A DNA stretch of 64,000 bases from positions 62,001 to 126,000 of the forward strand of contig NZ_JAJBZT010000007.1 of the NCBI RefSeq assembly GCF_020564625.1, given 5' to 3'. Of this stretch, positions 19,397-28,392 are shown piece after piece. The stretch's first letter is position 1, and each line of letters begins with the position of its first letter. The DNA is from Leeia speluncae. GTDB lineage: Bacteria; Pseudomonadota; Gammaproteobacteria; Burkholderiales; Leeiaceae. A program made the translations under genes and the position numbers. The notes beneath the pieces were generated by a model. It was not told the origin of the DNA. It saw only the letters and a list, made by a program, of their open reading frames with translations, and searched no databases.

Positions 19397-21238
19397 ATGC
19401 AAGCCGAATTACAAACAGTCACTGAGTTTCCCGAGCAAATTACCAAGGTGCTTTCTCTGTTAGCACAGATCGATAATCCAGTTGTCGAAGCCTTAATACT
19501 AAGGCTTGCCAATAGCTTGCAAGAAGGACATGTTTGTTTGCATCTGTCGACAGATGAAATTAATGACCTGTCTCATCGTCATCAGTCCATTAATGGTCTT
19601 ATCGGTAGCCCAACTGAATTTACACCCCTCATACTTGATGGCCATAAGCTGTATTTTCACCGTTATTGGCTGTATGAAGACCGATTCGCCAATCAGTTAT
19701 GCAAAAGACTAAACCAGCAGTCAGCAAACGTAGATGAAGCGCAAATCAAATTGTTGCTAAATAAATTGTTTGCAAATAAATTGGATGATATTGATTGGCA
19801 AAAAGTGGCAGTTGCTGCGGCATCGTTGTCTAACTTCACGATTATTTCAGGAGGTCCTGGAACAGGAAAAACCAGTACGGTTCTTCGTCTGTTGCTCTTG
19901 CTGCAAGGCCTAGCTAAGCAGCCATTAACGATTCGCTTAGCTGCGCCAACGGGGAAAGCCGCTGCCAGGATGGGTGAGGGCATGCGAAATGCCATTCAGA
20001 AGTTACCTTCAGATGCACAAGCGGAGCTAAAGCCCATCTTAGAGACACTACCCACACAAGCAGAGACACTACATCGATTACTCGGTCCAAATGGGCATCG
20101 CTTTACTCACCACGCTTTGTATCCGTTGTCGCTAGATGTGTTGGTGGTAGACGAGGCCTCTATGATCGATCAAGCAATGATGTATCACTTGTTCGAAGCC
20201 TTGCCACCGTCAGCAACCGTGATTCTTTTGGGAGATAAAGATCAGTTAAGTTCGGTTGACGCTGGCAGCGTATTTTCGGATCTGTGTGAGAAGACGTTGA
20301 TCTCTCCAGCAAATGCGACACGACTTTCCGAGATCACAGATTACCAAATTCCTGCCAACCCAGTTGGTAATCAAAACATGCATCCTGTTCAAAATGATAT
20401 GTTTAGTGACATAGAGTTTACTGAAAGCAATACCTATGACGCTTTACTAGCTCAGCAAGTCCAGGTGTTAAAACATAGTTATCGATTCGCTAGCGTGCCG
20501 GGCATTGGCGCATTAGCCAATGCAATTTTGGCGCAAGACCTAAGCGCATTAAACCCTGTTTTTGAAGTGCATCCATCACTTGTCTGGCAAAAAAATGCAG
20601 AGTACGAGGACATGCTCGGTTCATTGGCTGAACGCTTTCAACCGTACTTTGAAGTGATTAATGATTCTTTAATTAACGATCCAACTATTTGGATGAATAC
20701 CGTCGATCAATTTAGAGTGCTAACGGCATTAAAAGATGGTCCATATGGTGCACTAGGCATAAATAGGGCTTTAGAAAGACGTTTCCAGCTAAAGCATTGG
20801 ATACGACCGACAACTCAAAATGGAAGGTCCATTTATCATGGCCTATTAATCATGGTCGTACAGAATGACTACCAATCAGGGTTATTTAACGGGGACGTAG
20901 GGATTGTCCAGCAGGATCAACAAACCGGGAAGTGGCATGCTCGCTTCCCGCAAATTGATGCAGATTGGAAATCTATCCCGTTGAACCGTCTGCCAGATTG
21001 GGTACCTGCTTGGGCAATGACCATTCATAAAAGCCAAGGTTCGGAGTTTGACCATGTTGCCATTGTGTTACCCAACCAGTTTTCACCAATTATCAACCGG
21101 TCGTTGCTATACACTGCCGTTACTAGAGCAAAACAAAATGTAACACTGTGGGGGAAACAAAATATTGTCTTTGAAGGGGTAAAAAACCATCCGAAAAGAA
21201 TGTCAGGCTTAGCAGACAGGCTAAATCGTGTTACTTAA
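19397..21238 (+). CDS. recD: Exodeoxyribonuclease V subunit alpha (RecD helicase)
   Basis: The 613-residue SF1B helicase has Walker A SGGPGTGKTST near residue 158, VVDEASMID (Walker B) near 255, LLGDKDQLSSVDAGSVFSDL near 277, and the C-terminal motif VTRAKQNVTLWG. RecD is the fast 5'-3' motor of RecBCD. The ATG at 19397 (MQAELQTVTEF) is right after the recB stop; the open frame extends 34 codons upstream inside recB, but that region is only recB in another frame. No other gene is linked downstream. Confidence 0.95.
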   Translation: MQAELQTVTEFPEQITKVLSLLAQIDNPVVEALILRLANSLQEGHVCLHLSTDEINDLSHRHQSINGLIGSPTEFTPLILDGHKLYFHRYWLYEDRFANQLCKRLNQQSANVDEAQIKLLLNKLFANKLDDIDWQKVAVAAASLSNFTIISGGPGTGKTSTVLRLLLLLQGLAKQPLTIRLAAPTGKAAARMGEGMRNAIQKLPSDAQAELKPILETLPTQAETLHRLLGPNGHRFTHHALYPLSLDVLVVDEASMIDQAMMYHLFEALPPSATVILLGDKDQLSSVDAGSVFSDLCEKTLISPANATRLSEITDYQIPANPVGNQNMHPVQNDMFSDIEFTESNTYDALLAQQVQVLKHSYRFASVPGIGALANAILAQDLSALNPVFEVHPSLVWQKNAEYEDMLGSLAERFQPYFEVINDSLINDPTIWMNTVDQFRVLTALKDGPYGALGINRALERRFQLKHWIRPTTQNGRSIYHGLLIMVVQNDYQSGLFNGDVGIVQQDQQTGKWHARFPQIDADWKSIPLNRLPDWVPAWAMTIHKSQGSEFDHVAIVLPNQFSPIINRSLLYTAVTRAKQNVTLWGKQNIVFEGVKNHPKRMSGLADRLNRVT

Positions 21239-21330
21239 TTGCTCATCAGTTGATTTACGTCTAATTTGCACGAATAAATTCAATTTACGATTGCCCTTGT
21301 GAGGAATCTTTGAAAGGGTAGTTGTCTGTA

Positions 21331-21528
21331 ATGAAGAAGCTACCAATCCAACCCAAACACCCAGAGCGAATTTGCTGGGGATGTGACAAATACTGCGCTA
21401 CATCACAAATGTATTGCGGAAACGGTTCAACTAGAACGATGCACCCAATAGAAATTTTTGGCGAAGATTGGGCTGACATGCTATCAGAAGAAGAAAAACA
21501 TCGTTTTGGATTAACGATCAAGCACTAA
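21331..21528 (+). CDS. DUF3079 domain protein
   Basis: The 65-residue protein MKKLPIQPKHPERICWGC continues with KYC, a CGNGS segment and HPIEIFGEDW, the pattern of DUF3079, a small family mostly found in Betaproteobacteria. Four cysteines spaced CxxCxxxCx6C could bind a metal, but this is inference. No function is known. ATG 21331 is preceded by GAAAGGG about 15 bases upstream, a rather distant ribosome site. It stands about 90 bases after recD and may be separately expressed. Confidence 0.85.
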   Translation: MKKLPIQPKHPERICWGCDKYCATSQMYCGNGSTRTMHPIEIFGEDWADMLSEEEKHRFGLTIKH

Positions 21529-21688
21529 TGTCATTTAAAAATAGTTTTTTCGAAATAGTTATTTCAAGAATGATTGGATTGAATACATTATTCTTTGTAT
21601 TTCTTTTTAATTTTCTTTTATTTTTTGTGGTGGAATCAGGAAAGATATTGCTAAAATCCGCCGCACAGTCTATCACTAGTAGTGGAAT

Positions 21689-21719
21689 CTGCTGCTACGC
21701 ATTAAATCATAGCAGCCAG
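21689..21719 (+). other. Hairpin in the leader of the molybdopterin-fold gene
   Basis: GCTGCTA at 21691-21697 pairs perfectly with TAGCAGC at 21710-21716 around a 12-base loop, about 35 bases upstream of the ATG at 21751. There is no T-run, so it is not a standard terminator; a role in mRNA stability or regulation is possible. The rest of the 222-base gap is AT-rich and holds no convincing gene. Confidence 0.4.
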
Positions 21720-21750
21720 TAAATTAAACAGACAAACAGGGAGTGATATT

Positions 21751-22269
21751 ATGCAAGGGCTTTTGAATCGTTGGCTAGGTGTGGGTGTTGTTGCGATTAG
21801 CTTGGCCGTTTCAACCGCTTACGCAGAGGATTTACCGGCTCCTAAAGGGCCTGTCGTACTGACCATTACTGGTAATCTGACCAAATCGAATAAAGATGCT
21901 CACACAGCTCAATTCGATATGGAAATGTTGAAAAAAATTGGCATGAAAAAGGTGCAAACCTCCACCACATGGACCAAAGGCAAACCAACATTTGAAGGTC
22001 CATTAGCCAGAGATATTCTGAAATTAGTTGGTGCAACTGGTGCAAAAGTAAATGCAATTGCAATTAACGACTATAAAGTAGAAATTCCAACTGCAGATTT
22101 TACAAAGTATGATGTGATTATTGCCGCAACCATGGATGGCAAAGCAATGTCACGTAGGGATAAAGGTCCTCTATGGGTGATTTACCCTCGAGATCAACAT
22201 CCTGAACTAGTGAGTCCAGAGGCAGACTCTAAGTTCTTGTGGCAATTAAAGGCGTTGGATGTTAAGTAA
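21751..22269 (+). CDS. Periplasmic molybdopterin-fold (SUOX-like) protein without cysteine
   Basis: The 172-residue precursor has a signal peptide ending AVSTAYA, so it is periplasmic. The mature part resembles the oxidoreductase molybdopterin-binding domain: VVLTITGNL at the start, [34 protein letters not shown], and [13 protein letters not shown] near the end. Enzymes of the sulfite-oxidase/MsrP fold hold molybdenum through a cysteine, but this protein contains no cysteine at all, so a catalytic Mo centre is unlikely. Its stop codon lies inside the start of the hybrid kinase (11-base overlap), which suggests that it serves as the kinase's periplasmic ligand-binding partner. A GGGAGTG site precedes the ATG. 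Confidence 0.8.
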   Translation: MQGLLNRWLGVGVVAISLAVSTAYAEDLPAPKGPVVLTITGNLTKSNKDAHTAQFDMEMLKKIGMKKVQTSTTWTKGKPTFEGPLARDILKLVGATGAKVNAIAINDYKVEIPTADFTKYDVIIAATMDGKAMSRRDKGPLWVIYPRDQHPELVSPEADSKFLWQLKALDVK

Positions 22270-24559
22270 ACTAAAGCAATTTTTTAGTTCTCCAAAATCG
22301 AGACCACTCATTGGGTGGTCTCTTTTTGCAGGCGTGATCACCGCATTGGCGGTGACACTCTGGAATGCTTTTGTCCATATTCCACTAGAAAAATCAGAAC
22401 AACTATCGTCTCGTTTTGATAGCCCATTTTGGGCTTCTGCACAGCTAGAAATTGAATATGAACGCTTTTTGATGGCGTTAACTAGATACGAGAGTAAAGC
22501 CCCCGAAGTTAGTTATGATGATATGACCACCAGACTAGACATCTTGTGGAGCCGCCTACAGCTTTTTCATGAAGAAAATGTCCATGGCGAAGAGTTGCGT
22601 AGTATTCGTGGTGCGAAGCCTACGATTGCAGGACTAAAAAAAGTCTTAGAAGATATAGATCCAGTTATCCAGGATTTTCAAGCCGGCGATGAAAAAACTT
22701 ACCAAGCCTTGATGGCCAAGTTATTGCCTTTACGCTCAGGGCTTCATGACCTTACTGTTCAAGCCAACCATGATGAAACCAATTTAAGAACAGAAACCGT
22801 TGTCAGACAAAAGCATGCATACGAATGGCTAGGTTGGGCATTTGCCGCTATGTTTGTTATCGGCTGGTTTGTGCTGCTTAGCCTTTATCTCAACCTTCAA
22901 AAGAATAAACGCATTCTTGAAGCCGTTAATCAAAAGAATGATGCCTTACATTTAGCTAAAGAAAATGCCGAAATTGCGAACAGGGCAAAATCACAATTCC
23001 TAGCTACCATGAGCCATGAAATTAGAACGCCAATGAATGGCGTGATTGGCATGGCTGAGTTGCTTAGTTATACCCCATTAAATGAAGAGCAAACACAGTT
23101 TGTCTCCACTATTCGTGAATCTGGCCAAGCATTAATTGAAGTGATTAATGACGTACTCGACTACTCTAAAATGGAGGCAGATAAGCTTGTGCTACACCCG
23201 CATGAGTTTAATTTGCTCGAGCTGTTAGAAAGTGTGGTTGAAGTAATCGCGCCTAAAACCTTTGATAAGCAAATTGATTTAATCTTAGATTATCCAAAAG
23301 ATTTACCTGCTGTATGGGTGGCGGATGGTGGTCGCGTTCGTCAAATTTTGCTCAATCTGGTTGGTAATGCGGTTAAGTTTACAGAATCAGGTTCGGTTAA
23401 ATTGCGTGTAGCACCTACTACTTCTAGTGACGGTTTATTATTTGAAGTCATTGATACAGGAATTGGCATTCCTGTATCAGAACAAAGCCATTTATTTTCC
23501 CCTTTTACCCAGGTAGATGCCTCGTTATCACGCAAATTTGAAGGGACTGGACTTGGGCTTGCTATTTCTAAGCGCCTAATCGACTTGATGAAAGGTCAAA
23601 TTGGATTATTTAGTCGCGCAGGGCAGGGAAGTACTTTCTGGTTCAAATTACCGATCGAAGCATTGGCTTCTCAACCGGTAACCGCCATTGATCCGGTAGA
23701 GCCTTTGTTATCTGATATCCATATTGAAATTATTGACAGTCAAGTTACTGTTGTTGAATGGTTACAAAGTCAGTTTGAAGATTATGCAGTGCCGCATCGC
23801 CTGCATCATGCGAAAGACGAGTTTTTTGCCTCATTTAAGAACGAGCAACACACTCGAAAGTCTGTCTTAGTGGTTTCTGTCGATGTAGACGATAGAAATA
23901 AAGTCACCGATTTATTGAATCAGTTATCTGAAATTAGAACATCTCATGCAATTCCGGTGATTTTGCTTGGCGCACTACCTAGTCAAGATTTACCAAGTTT
24001 CGCTAAGTTGCCGATCATTGCGCTAAGAAAACCATTTACTAGGAAAACCTTACAAAATGCACTGAAAAAAGTAGCAGATGCATTCAATAATTCCAGTAAA
24101 TCAATTTCAGTGGATGCAGAAACCATCAGTATTCAACCGAAGGCCTTACCAAACGCTGATGCACCCTTGGCAAAAGTGTTATTAGCCGAAGATAACTTGG
24201 TCAATCAAAAGGTAGCCGCTGCACTCTTAAATAAGTATGGTTACAGCGTCATTATCGCAAACAATGGTGCTGAAGCAGTAAGAATCCTGATGGAGTCACA
24301 GCCAGACTTTATCTTGATGGATATTCACATGCCTGAAATGGATGGCTTAGCCGCAACCGCGGCTATTCGGGCCATGGCTGAGCCTTTATGTAGAACGCCT
24401 ATTATTGCAATGACTGCAAATGCCATGCCGGAAGACCGTGAGCGTTTTCTGGGGGCCGGTATGGATGATTACCTAGCAAAACCAATTAATGCCCAAGAAT
24501 TTAGAACTACCTTGGAGCATTGGGCGAATATGGTTAAACGAAAAAGCCGCTTAAGCTAA
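22259..24559 (+). CDS. Membrane hybrid histidine kinase with C-terminal receiver
   Basis: The 766-residue protein begins with a membrane helix (about 16-40) and a periplasmic helical domain (40-185). A second helix (about 190-212) and a coiled coil follow. The HisKA box [15 protein letters not shown] has phospho-accepting His253. The ATPase domain shows [16 protein letters not shown] and GTGLGLAIS (about 370-440). Residues about 480-620 look like a receiver fold that has lost its acidic pocket but keeps a KPF motif. A complete receiver follows with AEDN and [11 protein letters not shown] (Asp688). No Hpt domain or cognate response regulator is visible nearby, so the phosphate must pass to proteins encoded elsewhere. 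It is translationally coupled to the molybdopterin-fold protein. Confidence 0.92.
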   Translation: MLSKLKQFFSSPKSRPLIGWSLFAGVITALAVTLWNAFVHIPLEKSEQLSSRFDSPFWASAQLEIEYERFLMALTRYESKAPEVSYDDMTTRLDILWSRLQLFHEENVHGEELRSIRGAKPTIAGLKKVLEDIDPVIQDFQAGDEKTYQALMAKLLPLRSGLHDLTVQANHDETNLRTETVVRQKHAYEWLGWAFAAMFVIGWFVLLSLYLNLQKNKRILEAVNQKNDALHLAKENAEIANRAKSQFLATMSHEIRTPMNGVIGMAELLSYTPLNEEQTQFVSTIRESGQALIEVINDVLDYSKMEADKLVLHPHEFNLLELLESVVEVIAPKTFDKQIDLILDYPKDLPAVWVADGGRVRQILLNLVGNAVKFTESGSVKLRVAPTTSSDGLLFEVIDTGIGIPVSEQSHLFSPFTQVDASLSRKFEGTGLGLAISKRLIDLMKGQIGLFSRAGQGSTFWFKLPIEALASQPVTAIDPVEPLLSDIHIEIIDSQVTVVEWLQSQFEDYAVPHRLHHAKDEFFASFKNEQHTRKSVLVVSVDVDDRNKVTDLLNQLSEIRTSHAIPVILLGALPSQDLPSFAKLPIIALRKPFTRKTLQNALKKVADAFNNSSKSISVDAETISIQPKALPNADAPLAKVLLAEDNLVNQKVAAALLNKYGYSVIIANNGAEAVRILMESQPDFILMDIHMPEMDGLAATAAIRAMAEPLCRTPIIAMTANAMPEDRERFLGAGMDDYLAKPINAQEFRTTLEHWANMVKRKSRLS

Positions 24560-24737
24560 ATGTCCGTAATGTGAACTGAATTGCACAGTGATGACAGTTT
24601 TGTGATCTTTCAACGACATTTACGTGACTTAGACTATTGTTTTTTGCCTAATTTTCTTCTTATCTCCCTTTCTAACTGATTGTTTTGCAGTAGAATATCC
24701 CTCTTATTTTTTGTTTGTTAATTTATCGGAATAGGCA

Positions 24738-25979
24738 ATGGCGCTCATCGTTCAGAAATACGGCGGCACCTCCGTGGGGAGCCCCGAACGCATTAAGAAT
24801 GTCGCCAAGCGGGTGGCTCGTTTTAAAGAAGCAGGTCATCAGCTGGTGGTAGTAGTTTCCGCTATGAGTGGCGAAACGAACCGCCTGATTGCCCTTGCAA
24901 AAGAAATCCAGTCTTCACCTGATCCTAGAGAATTGGATGTTCTAGCGTCTACAGGAGAGCAGGTTACGATTGCCTTGCTATCTATGGCGCTGCAAGAACT
25001 CGGTTACAAAGCCAAAAGCTATACCGGTGGGCAAGTGCGCGTACACACAGATAACGCTTTTACGAAAGCGCGTATCGAACATATTGATACCGAACGCATG
25101 CGTGCGGACCTAGACAACGACACCATTTTGATCGTTGCTGGTTTCCAAGGGATGGACCCTGACGGTAACATCACTACGTTAGGTCGTGGTGGTTCTGATA
25201 CTTCTGGTGTTGCATTGGCTGCTGCACTACAGGCAGACGAATGTCAGATTTATACTGATGTGGACGGTGTTTATACAACGGATCCACGCATTGTGCCAGA
25301 CGCTAGACGTCTAGAGACAATTACCTTTGAAGAAATGCTAGAACTAGCAAGTCAAGGTTCTAAGATTTTGCAAATTCGTTCAGTAGAGTTTGCAGGTAAA
25401 TACAAAGTCAAATTGCGCGTGCTTTCCAGCTTCATGGATGATCCAGGCGCAGGCACCCTGATTACATTTGAGGAAGATAGCAATATGGAAAAGCCAGTCA
25501 TCTCCGGTATCGCATTTAACCGTGATGAAGCGAAAATTACTGTTCGTGGCGTACCTGACAAACCAGGTATTGCATACCAAATTCTTGGCCCAGTTGCGGA
25601 TGCAAATGTTGATGTAGACATGATCATTCAAAACATCAGCCACGATGGCACAACAGACTTCTCTTTCACTGTGCATCGTAACGATTTCAATCGTGCGAAG
25701 CTGATCTTGGAAGAAACGCTATCTCATATCGGTGGCGCAAGTGTGACCGGCTCTGCCGATGTAGCCAAAGTATCGATCGTTGGTATCGGCATGAAATCAC
25801 ACGCTGGCGTTGCTAGTACCATGTTCCGTGCGTTGGCTGAAGAAGGTATTAATATTCAGATCATCACTACTTCTGAAATTAAGATTTCAGTTGGTATTGA
25901 TGAAAAATACATGGAGCTAGCAGTACGTGTGCTTCATAAAGCATTTGAATTAGATAAAGAGCCAGCACCATTGGCTTAA
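24738..25979 (+). CDS. lysC: Aspartate kinase
   Basis: The 413-residue protein starts MALIVQKYGGTSVGSPERI, the aspartokinase signature. The catalytic domain includes STGEQVT, GGQVRVHTDNAF and TLGRGGSDTSGVALAA. Two C-terminal ACT domains follow (about 265-405), with VPDKPGIAYQILGP and VGIGMKSHAGVASTMF; these bind feedback inhibitors, typically Lys and Thr. The enzyme phosphorylates aspartate to open the Lys, Met, Thr and diaminopimelate branch that dapB (44373) continues. It is flanked by a 178-base leader and a terminator, so it is likely monocistronic. I see no lysine riboswitch in the leader. Confidence 0.97.
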   Translation: MALIVQKYGGTSVGSPERIKNVAKRVARFKEAGHQLVVVVSAMSGETNRLIALAKEIQSSPDPRELDVLASTGEQVTIALLSMALQELGYKAKSYTGGQVRVHTDNAFTKARIEHIDTERMRADLDNDTILIVAGFQGMDPDGNITTLGRGGSDTSGVALAAALQADECQIYTDVDGVYTTDPRIVPDARRLETITFEEMLELASQGSKILQIRSVEFAGKYKVKLRVLSSFMDDPGAGTLITFEEDSNMEKPVISGIAFNRDEAKITVRGVPDKPGIAYQILGPVADANVDVDMIIQNISHDGTTDFSFTVHRNDFNRAKLILEETLSHIGGASVTGSADVAKVSIVGIGMKSHAGVASTMFRALAEEGINIQIITTSEIKISVGIDEKYMELAVRVLHKAFELDKEPAPLA

Positions 25980-25995
25980 TCTAGTTTTACTGCTG

Positions 25996-26031
25996 AGAAA
26001 AAAGGGTAGCGTATTCGCTGCCCTTTTTTTA
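25996..26031 (+). terminator. Rho-independent terminator after lysC
   Basis: AAAGGGTAGCG pairs with CGCTGCCCTTT (one G-T pair) around a short TATT loop, then a run of T residues. It starts about 20 bases after the lysC stop. Confidence 0.9.
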
Positions 26032-26110
26032 TTGGTGAAGTCTTTTAATGCGAGACTTAACTAGATTTCGCTACTACAAAAAAACTCAGTAACCAGTGAG
26101 GCGCTTCGAA

Positions 26111-26710
26111 ATGACTCAGCAAAAAGTTCGCATGTTAGAAGATAGGTTGCTATATGAGGGCTGGAATACGCTAAGACAACTCTCATTAGAATATCAACAT
26201 GATTCCGGTGTGGTTCAGCATCTTCAGCGTGAGCTATATGTAAAAAGCCCTGGCGCAGGTGTTTTACTCTATAACGAAGTAAATGATACGGTTGTACTGG
26301 TTAAACAGTTTAGAACGCCATTATTTTATCTAAATGAAGAGCCGATGTTGGTTGAAGTGTGTGCTGGCCTTTTAGATGGGGAGGATCCTGAAACGGCGAT
26401 TAAGCGGGAAATCCTTGAGGAAACAGGGTATCAGGTCGATCATGTCGATTTTGTCATGAAGGTATTTACTAGCCCTGGCGTCGTGACTGAATACTTGATG
26501 CTATACACAGCCAATATTCGGGATACTCAGCGAATTGCTCGCGGTGGTGGCTTAGTGGAAGAAGGTGAAGAGATTGAGTTGATTGAATGGCCATTATCTT
26601 TGTGTGAAGAAAAACTAATGGCTGGTGAGATTCAAGATGCTAAAACGGTGATTTTGCTGCAAAATTTGCTTATAAAACAGGCAAAAACACGACATTTGCA
26701 GAAAAAGTGA
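26111..26710 (+). CDS. nudK: Nudix hydrolase, NudK-like (GDP-mannose pyrophosphatase type)
   Basis: The 199-residue protein has the Nudix box GLLDGEDPETAIKREILEE followed by TGY, with the usual catalytic glutamates. The N-terminus (MTQQKVRMLEDRLL) and the segments AGVLLYNEVNDTVVLVKQFR, VEVCAGLL and SPGVVTEYLMLY match NudK/ADP-sugar hydrolases more closely than MutT. Such enzymes hydrolyse GDP-mannose or related nucleotide sugars. I chose ATG 26111 (matching the NudK N-terminus); a GTG 15 bases upstream is possible. It is followed by a tRNA gene cluster with its own promoter. Confidence 0.85.
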   Translation: MTQQKVRMLEDRLLYEGWNTLRQLSLEYQHDSGVVQHLQRELYVKSPGAGVLLYNEVNDTVVLVKQFRTPLFYLNEEPMLVEVCAGLLDGEDPETAIKREILEETGYQVDHVDFVMKVFTSPGVVTEYLMLYTANIRDTQRIARGGGLVEEGEEIELIEWPLSLCEEKLMAGEIQDAKTVILLQNLLIKQAKTRHLQKK

Positions 26711-26740
26711 TGATATTGAAGATTTTTCTGCAATAAGGTG

Positions 26741-26769
26741 TTGACGAGAGTAGGGAATATCTATAATAT
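26741..26769 (+). promoter_or_regulatory. Sigma-70-type promoter of the tRNA cluster
   Basis: TTGACG at 26741-26746 is a good -35 element. The -10 region is CTATAATATT, giving TATAAT at 15 bp spacing or TAATAT at 17 bp. The tRNA-Ser gene starts at 26786, leaving a short 5' leader as expected for a tRNA operon. Confidence 0.75.
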
Positions 26770-26785
26770 TCGCATCTCTGTTGAC

Positions 26786-26878
26786 GGAGAGATGGCCGAG
26801 TGGTCGAAGGCACTCCCCTGCTAAGGGAGCATGCGGGCAAAACCTGCATCGAGGGTTCGAATCCCTCTTTCTCCGCCA
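26786..26878 (+). tRNA. tRNA-Ser (anticodon GCU)
   Basis: A 93-base class II tRNA. The acceptor GGAGAGA pairs with TTTCTCC (one G-T pair), the discriminator is G, and CCA is encoded. The anticodon stem CTCCC/GGGAG encloses the loop CTGCTAA with anticodon GCT. A long variable arm (GCGGG..CCTGC type) and the T-loop TTCGAAT are present. It reads AGC and AGT codons. Confidence 0.97.
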
Positions 26879-26903
26879 CAATAGAACTAAGTTGTAAAGC
26901 AGC

Positions 26904-26980
26904 GCACCCGTAGCTCAGTTGGATAGAGTATTTGGCTACGAACCAAAGGGTCGGGCGTTCGAATCGCTCCGGGTGCGCCA
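26904..26980 (+). tRNA. tRNA-Arg (anticodon ACG), copy 1
   Basis: A 77-base tRNA. The acceptor GCACCCG pairs with CGGGTGC, with discriminator G and encoded CCA. The anticodon stem TTTGG/CCAAA encloses CTACGAA, anticodon ACG, whose first base would be edited to inosine to read CGU, CGC and CGA. The T-arm is GGGCG, TTCGAAT, CGCTC. Confidence 0.97.
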
Positions 26981-27014
26981 CTAACAACTTAACTTCTGTA
27001 GAAATACAGGCAAC

Positions 27015-27091
27015 GCACCCGTAGCTCAGTTGGATAGAGTATTTGGCTACGAACCAAAGGGTCGGGCGTTCGAATCGCTCCGGGTGCGCCA
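27015..27091 (+). tRNA. tRNA-Arg (anticodon ACG), copy 2
   Basis: It is identical in all 77 bases to the copy at 26904, separated by a 34-base spacer. The same anticodon ACG and encoded CCA are present. The two copies and tRNA-Ser appear to be one transcript ending at the terminator that follows. Confidence 0.97.
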
Positions 27092-27098
27092 GATTCAA

Positions 27099-27127
27099 GA
27101 AAAAAGCCGCTTTTAGCGGCTTTTTTC
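27099..27127 (+). terminator. Rho-independent terminator of the tRNA operon
   Basis: AAAAAGCCGCT pairs with AGCGGCTTTTT around a TTT loop and ends in a T-run, eight bases after the second tRNA-Arg. Confidence 0.92.
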
Positions 27128-27223
27128 ATTTGTAATGTTTATTTCTTGGTAGTGCCTTTTTCTACCACTTAAACGTTTTATAATATTTAACCTGACAAGG
27201 TTAATTTATAAAATAATCTGTCG

Positions 27224-27312
27224 TTAACACCGGGGGTGTCTGCATAGATGTTATGCAGACTGAGATATACCCTGTACCTGATCTGGGTCATGCCAGCGGA
27301 GGGAGCGTGTTT
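27224..27312 (+). promoter_or_regulatory. TPP riboswitch (THI element)
   Basis: The conserved pieces are in order: ACACCGGGGGTGTC, a variable hairpin TGCATA..TATGCA, CTGAGA, ATACCCTG, ACCTGATCTGG, GTCATGCCAGCGGAGGGAG. This is the thiamine diphosphate aptamer. It lies about 55 bases upstream of the thiB ATG. No long T-run follows, so control of translation initiation is more likely than termination: CCCCT-type stretches between aptamer and gene could mask the GAGAGGG ribosome site (inference). Confidence 0.95.
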
Positions 27313-27367
27313 TCTCATGCATTCTACTTCCCCTGCATAGCCCCTTTTAACTAGTTTGAGAGGGAAT

Positions 27368-28366
27368 ATGTTTCGTCGTTTACTATCAGCTACCTTGCTT
27401 TTAACTACTTTTGGTGCGTCGGCCGCCGAATTAAGAGTGCTTACTCATAGTTCTTTTTCAGTTGATAAAAAACTGATTGCTGAATTCGAAGCGCAAAATG
27501 CAGCGAAAGTCTCTGTCATTAAAGCTGGCGATGCTGGTGAAATGCTAAATAAGCTAATCCTGACAAAGTCTGCGCCAATTGCGGATGTTGTTTATGGCAT
27601 TGATAACCTGCTTGTTGCTAAAGCGACAGATGCAGATGTTTTGGTTAAGCCAACGCCAGTTAAATCGCCTAAACAAGCGTTTAGCGAGTACCTGACTACC
27701 GTCGATTATGGCTTGGTGGCACTAAATTACGATAAAGCCTATGTCTCTGAGCATAAATTAGTATTGCCGAAATCATTGGATGATTTCACAAAACCTCAGT
27801 TCAAAGACCTGTTAGTGGTAGAGAACCCTGCAACCAGTAGTACGGGCTTAGCTTTTATGATGGCAACCGTTCATCATCTAGGTAAAGCAAAAGCATGGGC
27901 ATTCTGGGGTAAGTTGAAGGCCAATGGCGTAAAAGTAACGCAAGGCTGGAGCGATGCTTACGAAAAAGAGTTCTCTAAAAATGGTGGTACCAGACCATTT
28001 GTTGTCAGTTACAGCACGTCTCCTTCTGCCGAAGTCTTCTACAGCGAAGGTAAACTCAGCGTTCCGCCTACTGACAATCTGTTTGTTCCGGGTAGCTACT
28101 TTATGCAGGCTGAAGGTATTGGACTGGTAAAAGGTGGCAAAGAAGCGCAATTAGCGGGTAAGTTTATTCAATTTATGGTTTCTAAATCTGTGCAAGCAGA
28201 CTTGCCTACCAATATGTGGATGTATCCGGTCAGAGAAGATGTTGTGCTGGATAAAACTTTTAGCTTCGCGACCTTGCCAACCAAACTAACGAAACCTGTT
28301 GTGCCTAAATCAGGTAAAGAAGTGCAGCAACTAGTTGCTGAATGGCAAAAATTGATGCGCCCCTAA
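27368..28366 (+). CDS. thiB: Thiamine ABC transporter substrate-binding protein
   Basis: The 332-residue protein has a signal peptide ending GASAA and the ThiB-type body: LRVLTHSSFSVDKKLIAEFE, APIADVVYGIDNLL, VDYGLVALNYDKAYV, NPATSSTGLAFMMATVHH and PTNMWMYPVREDV. It captures thiamine (or TPP) in the periplasm. ATG 27368 follows a strong GAGAGGG ribosome site, which the riboswitch may control. It is the first gene of thiBPQ. Confidence 0.95.
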   Translation: MFRRLLSATLLLTTFGASAAELRVLTHSSFSVDKKLIAEFEAQNAAKVSVIKAGDAGEMLNKLILTKSAPIADVVYGIDNLLVAKATDADVLVKPTPVKSPKQAFSEYLTTVDYGLVALNYDKAYVSEHKLVLPKSLDDFTKPQFKDLLVVENPATSSTGLAFMMATVHHLGKAKAWAFWGKLKANGVKVTQGWSDAYEKEFSKNGGTRPFVVSYSTSPSAEVFYSEGKLSVPPTDNLFVPGSYFMQAEGIGLVKGGKEAQLAGKFIQFMVSKSVQADLPTNMWMYPVREDVVLDKTFSFATLPTKLTKPVVPKSGKEVQQLVAEWQKLMRP

Positions 28367-28392
28367 GCGTCGCTTGTAGGATGTATTTGAAA

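Noticed and set aside
21528-21722. 64-residue hydrophobic frame between DUF3079 and the molybdopterin-fold gene
   Set aside because: The start overlaps the DUF3079 stop codon, there is no ribosome site, composition reflects AT-rich noncoding DNA, and no motif is visible. It remains a weak possibility as a small membrane protein.
24560-24737. Lysine riboswitch in the lysC leader
   Set aside because: The 178-base leader lacks the conserved L-box helices and shows no strong structured core.
26615-26881. Minus-strand frame overlapping nudK end and tRNA-Ser
   Set aside because: It reads the tRNA-Ser in reverse and overlaps nudK, with no ribosome site or family similarity.
26670-27098. Open frame on the minus strand with repeated HPERFERPTLW-type sequence
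   Set aside because: It is the antisense translation of the two identical tRNA-Arg genes, a known false-gene pattern; the repeat reflects the tRNA copies.
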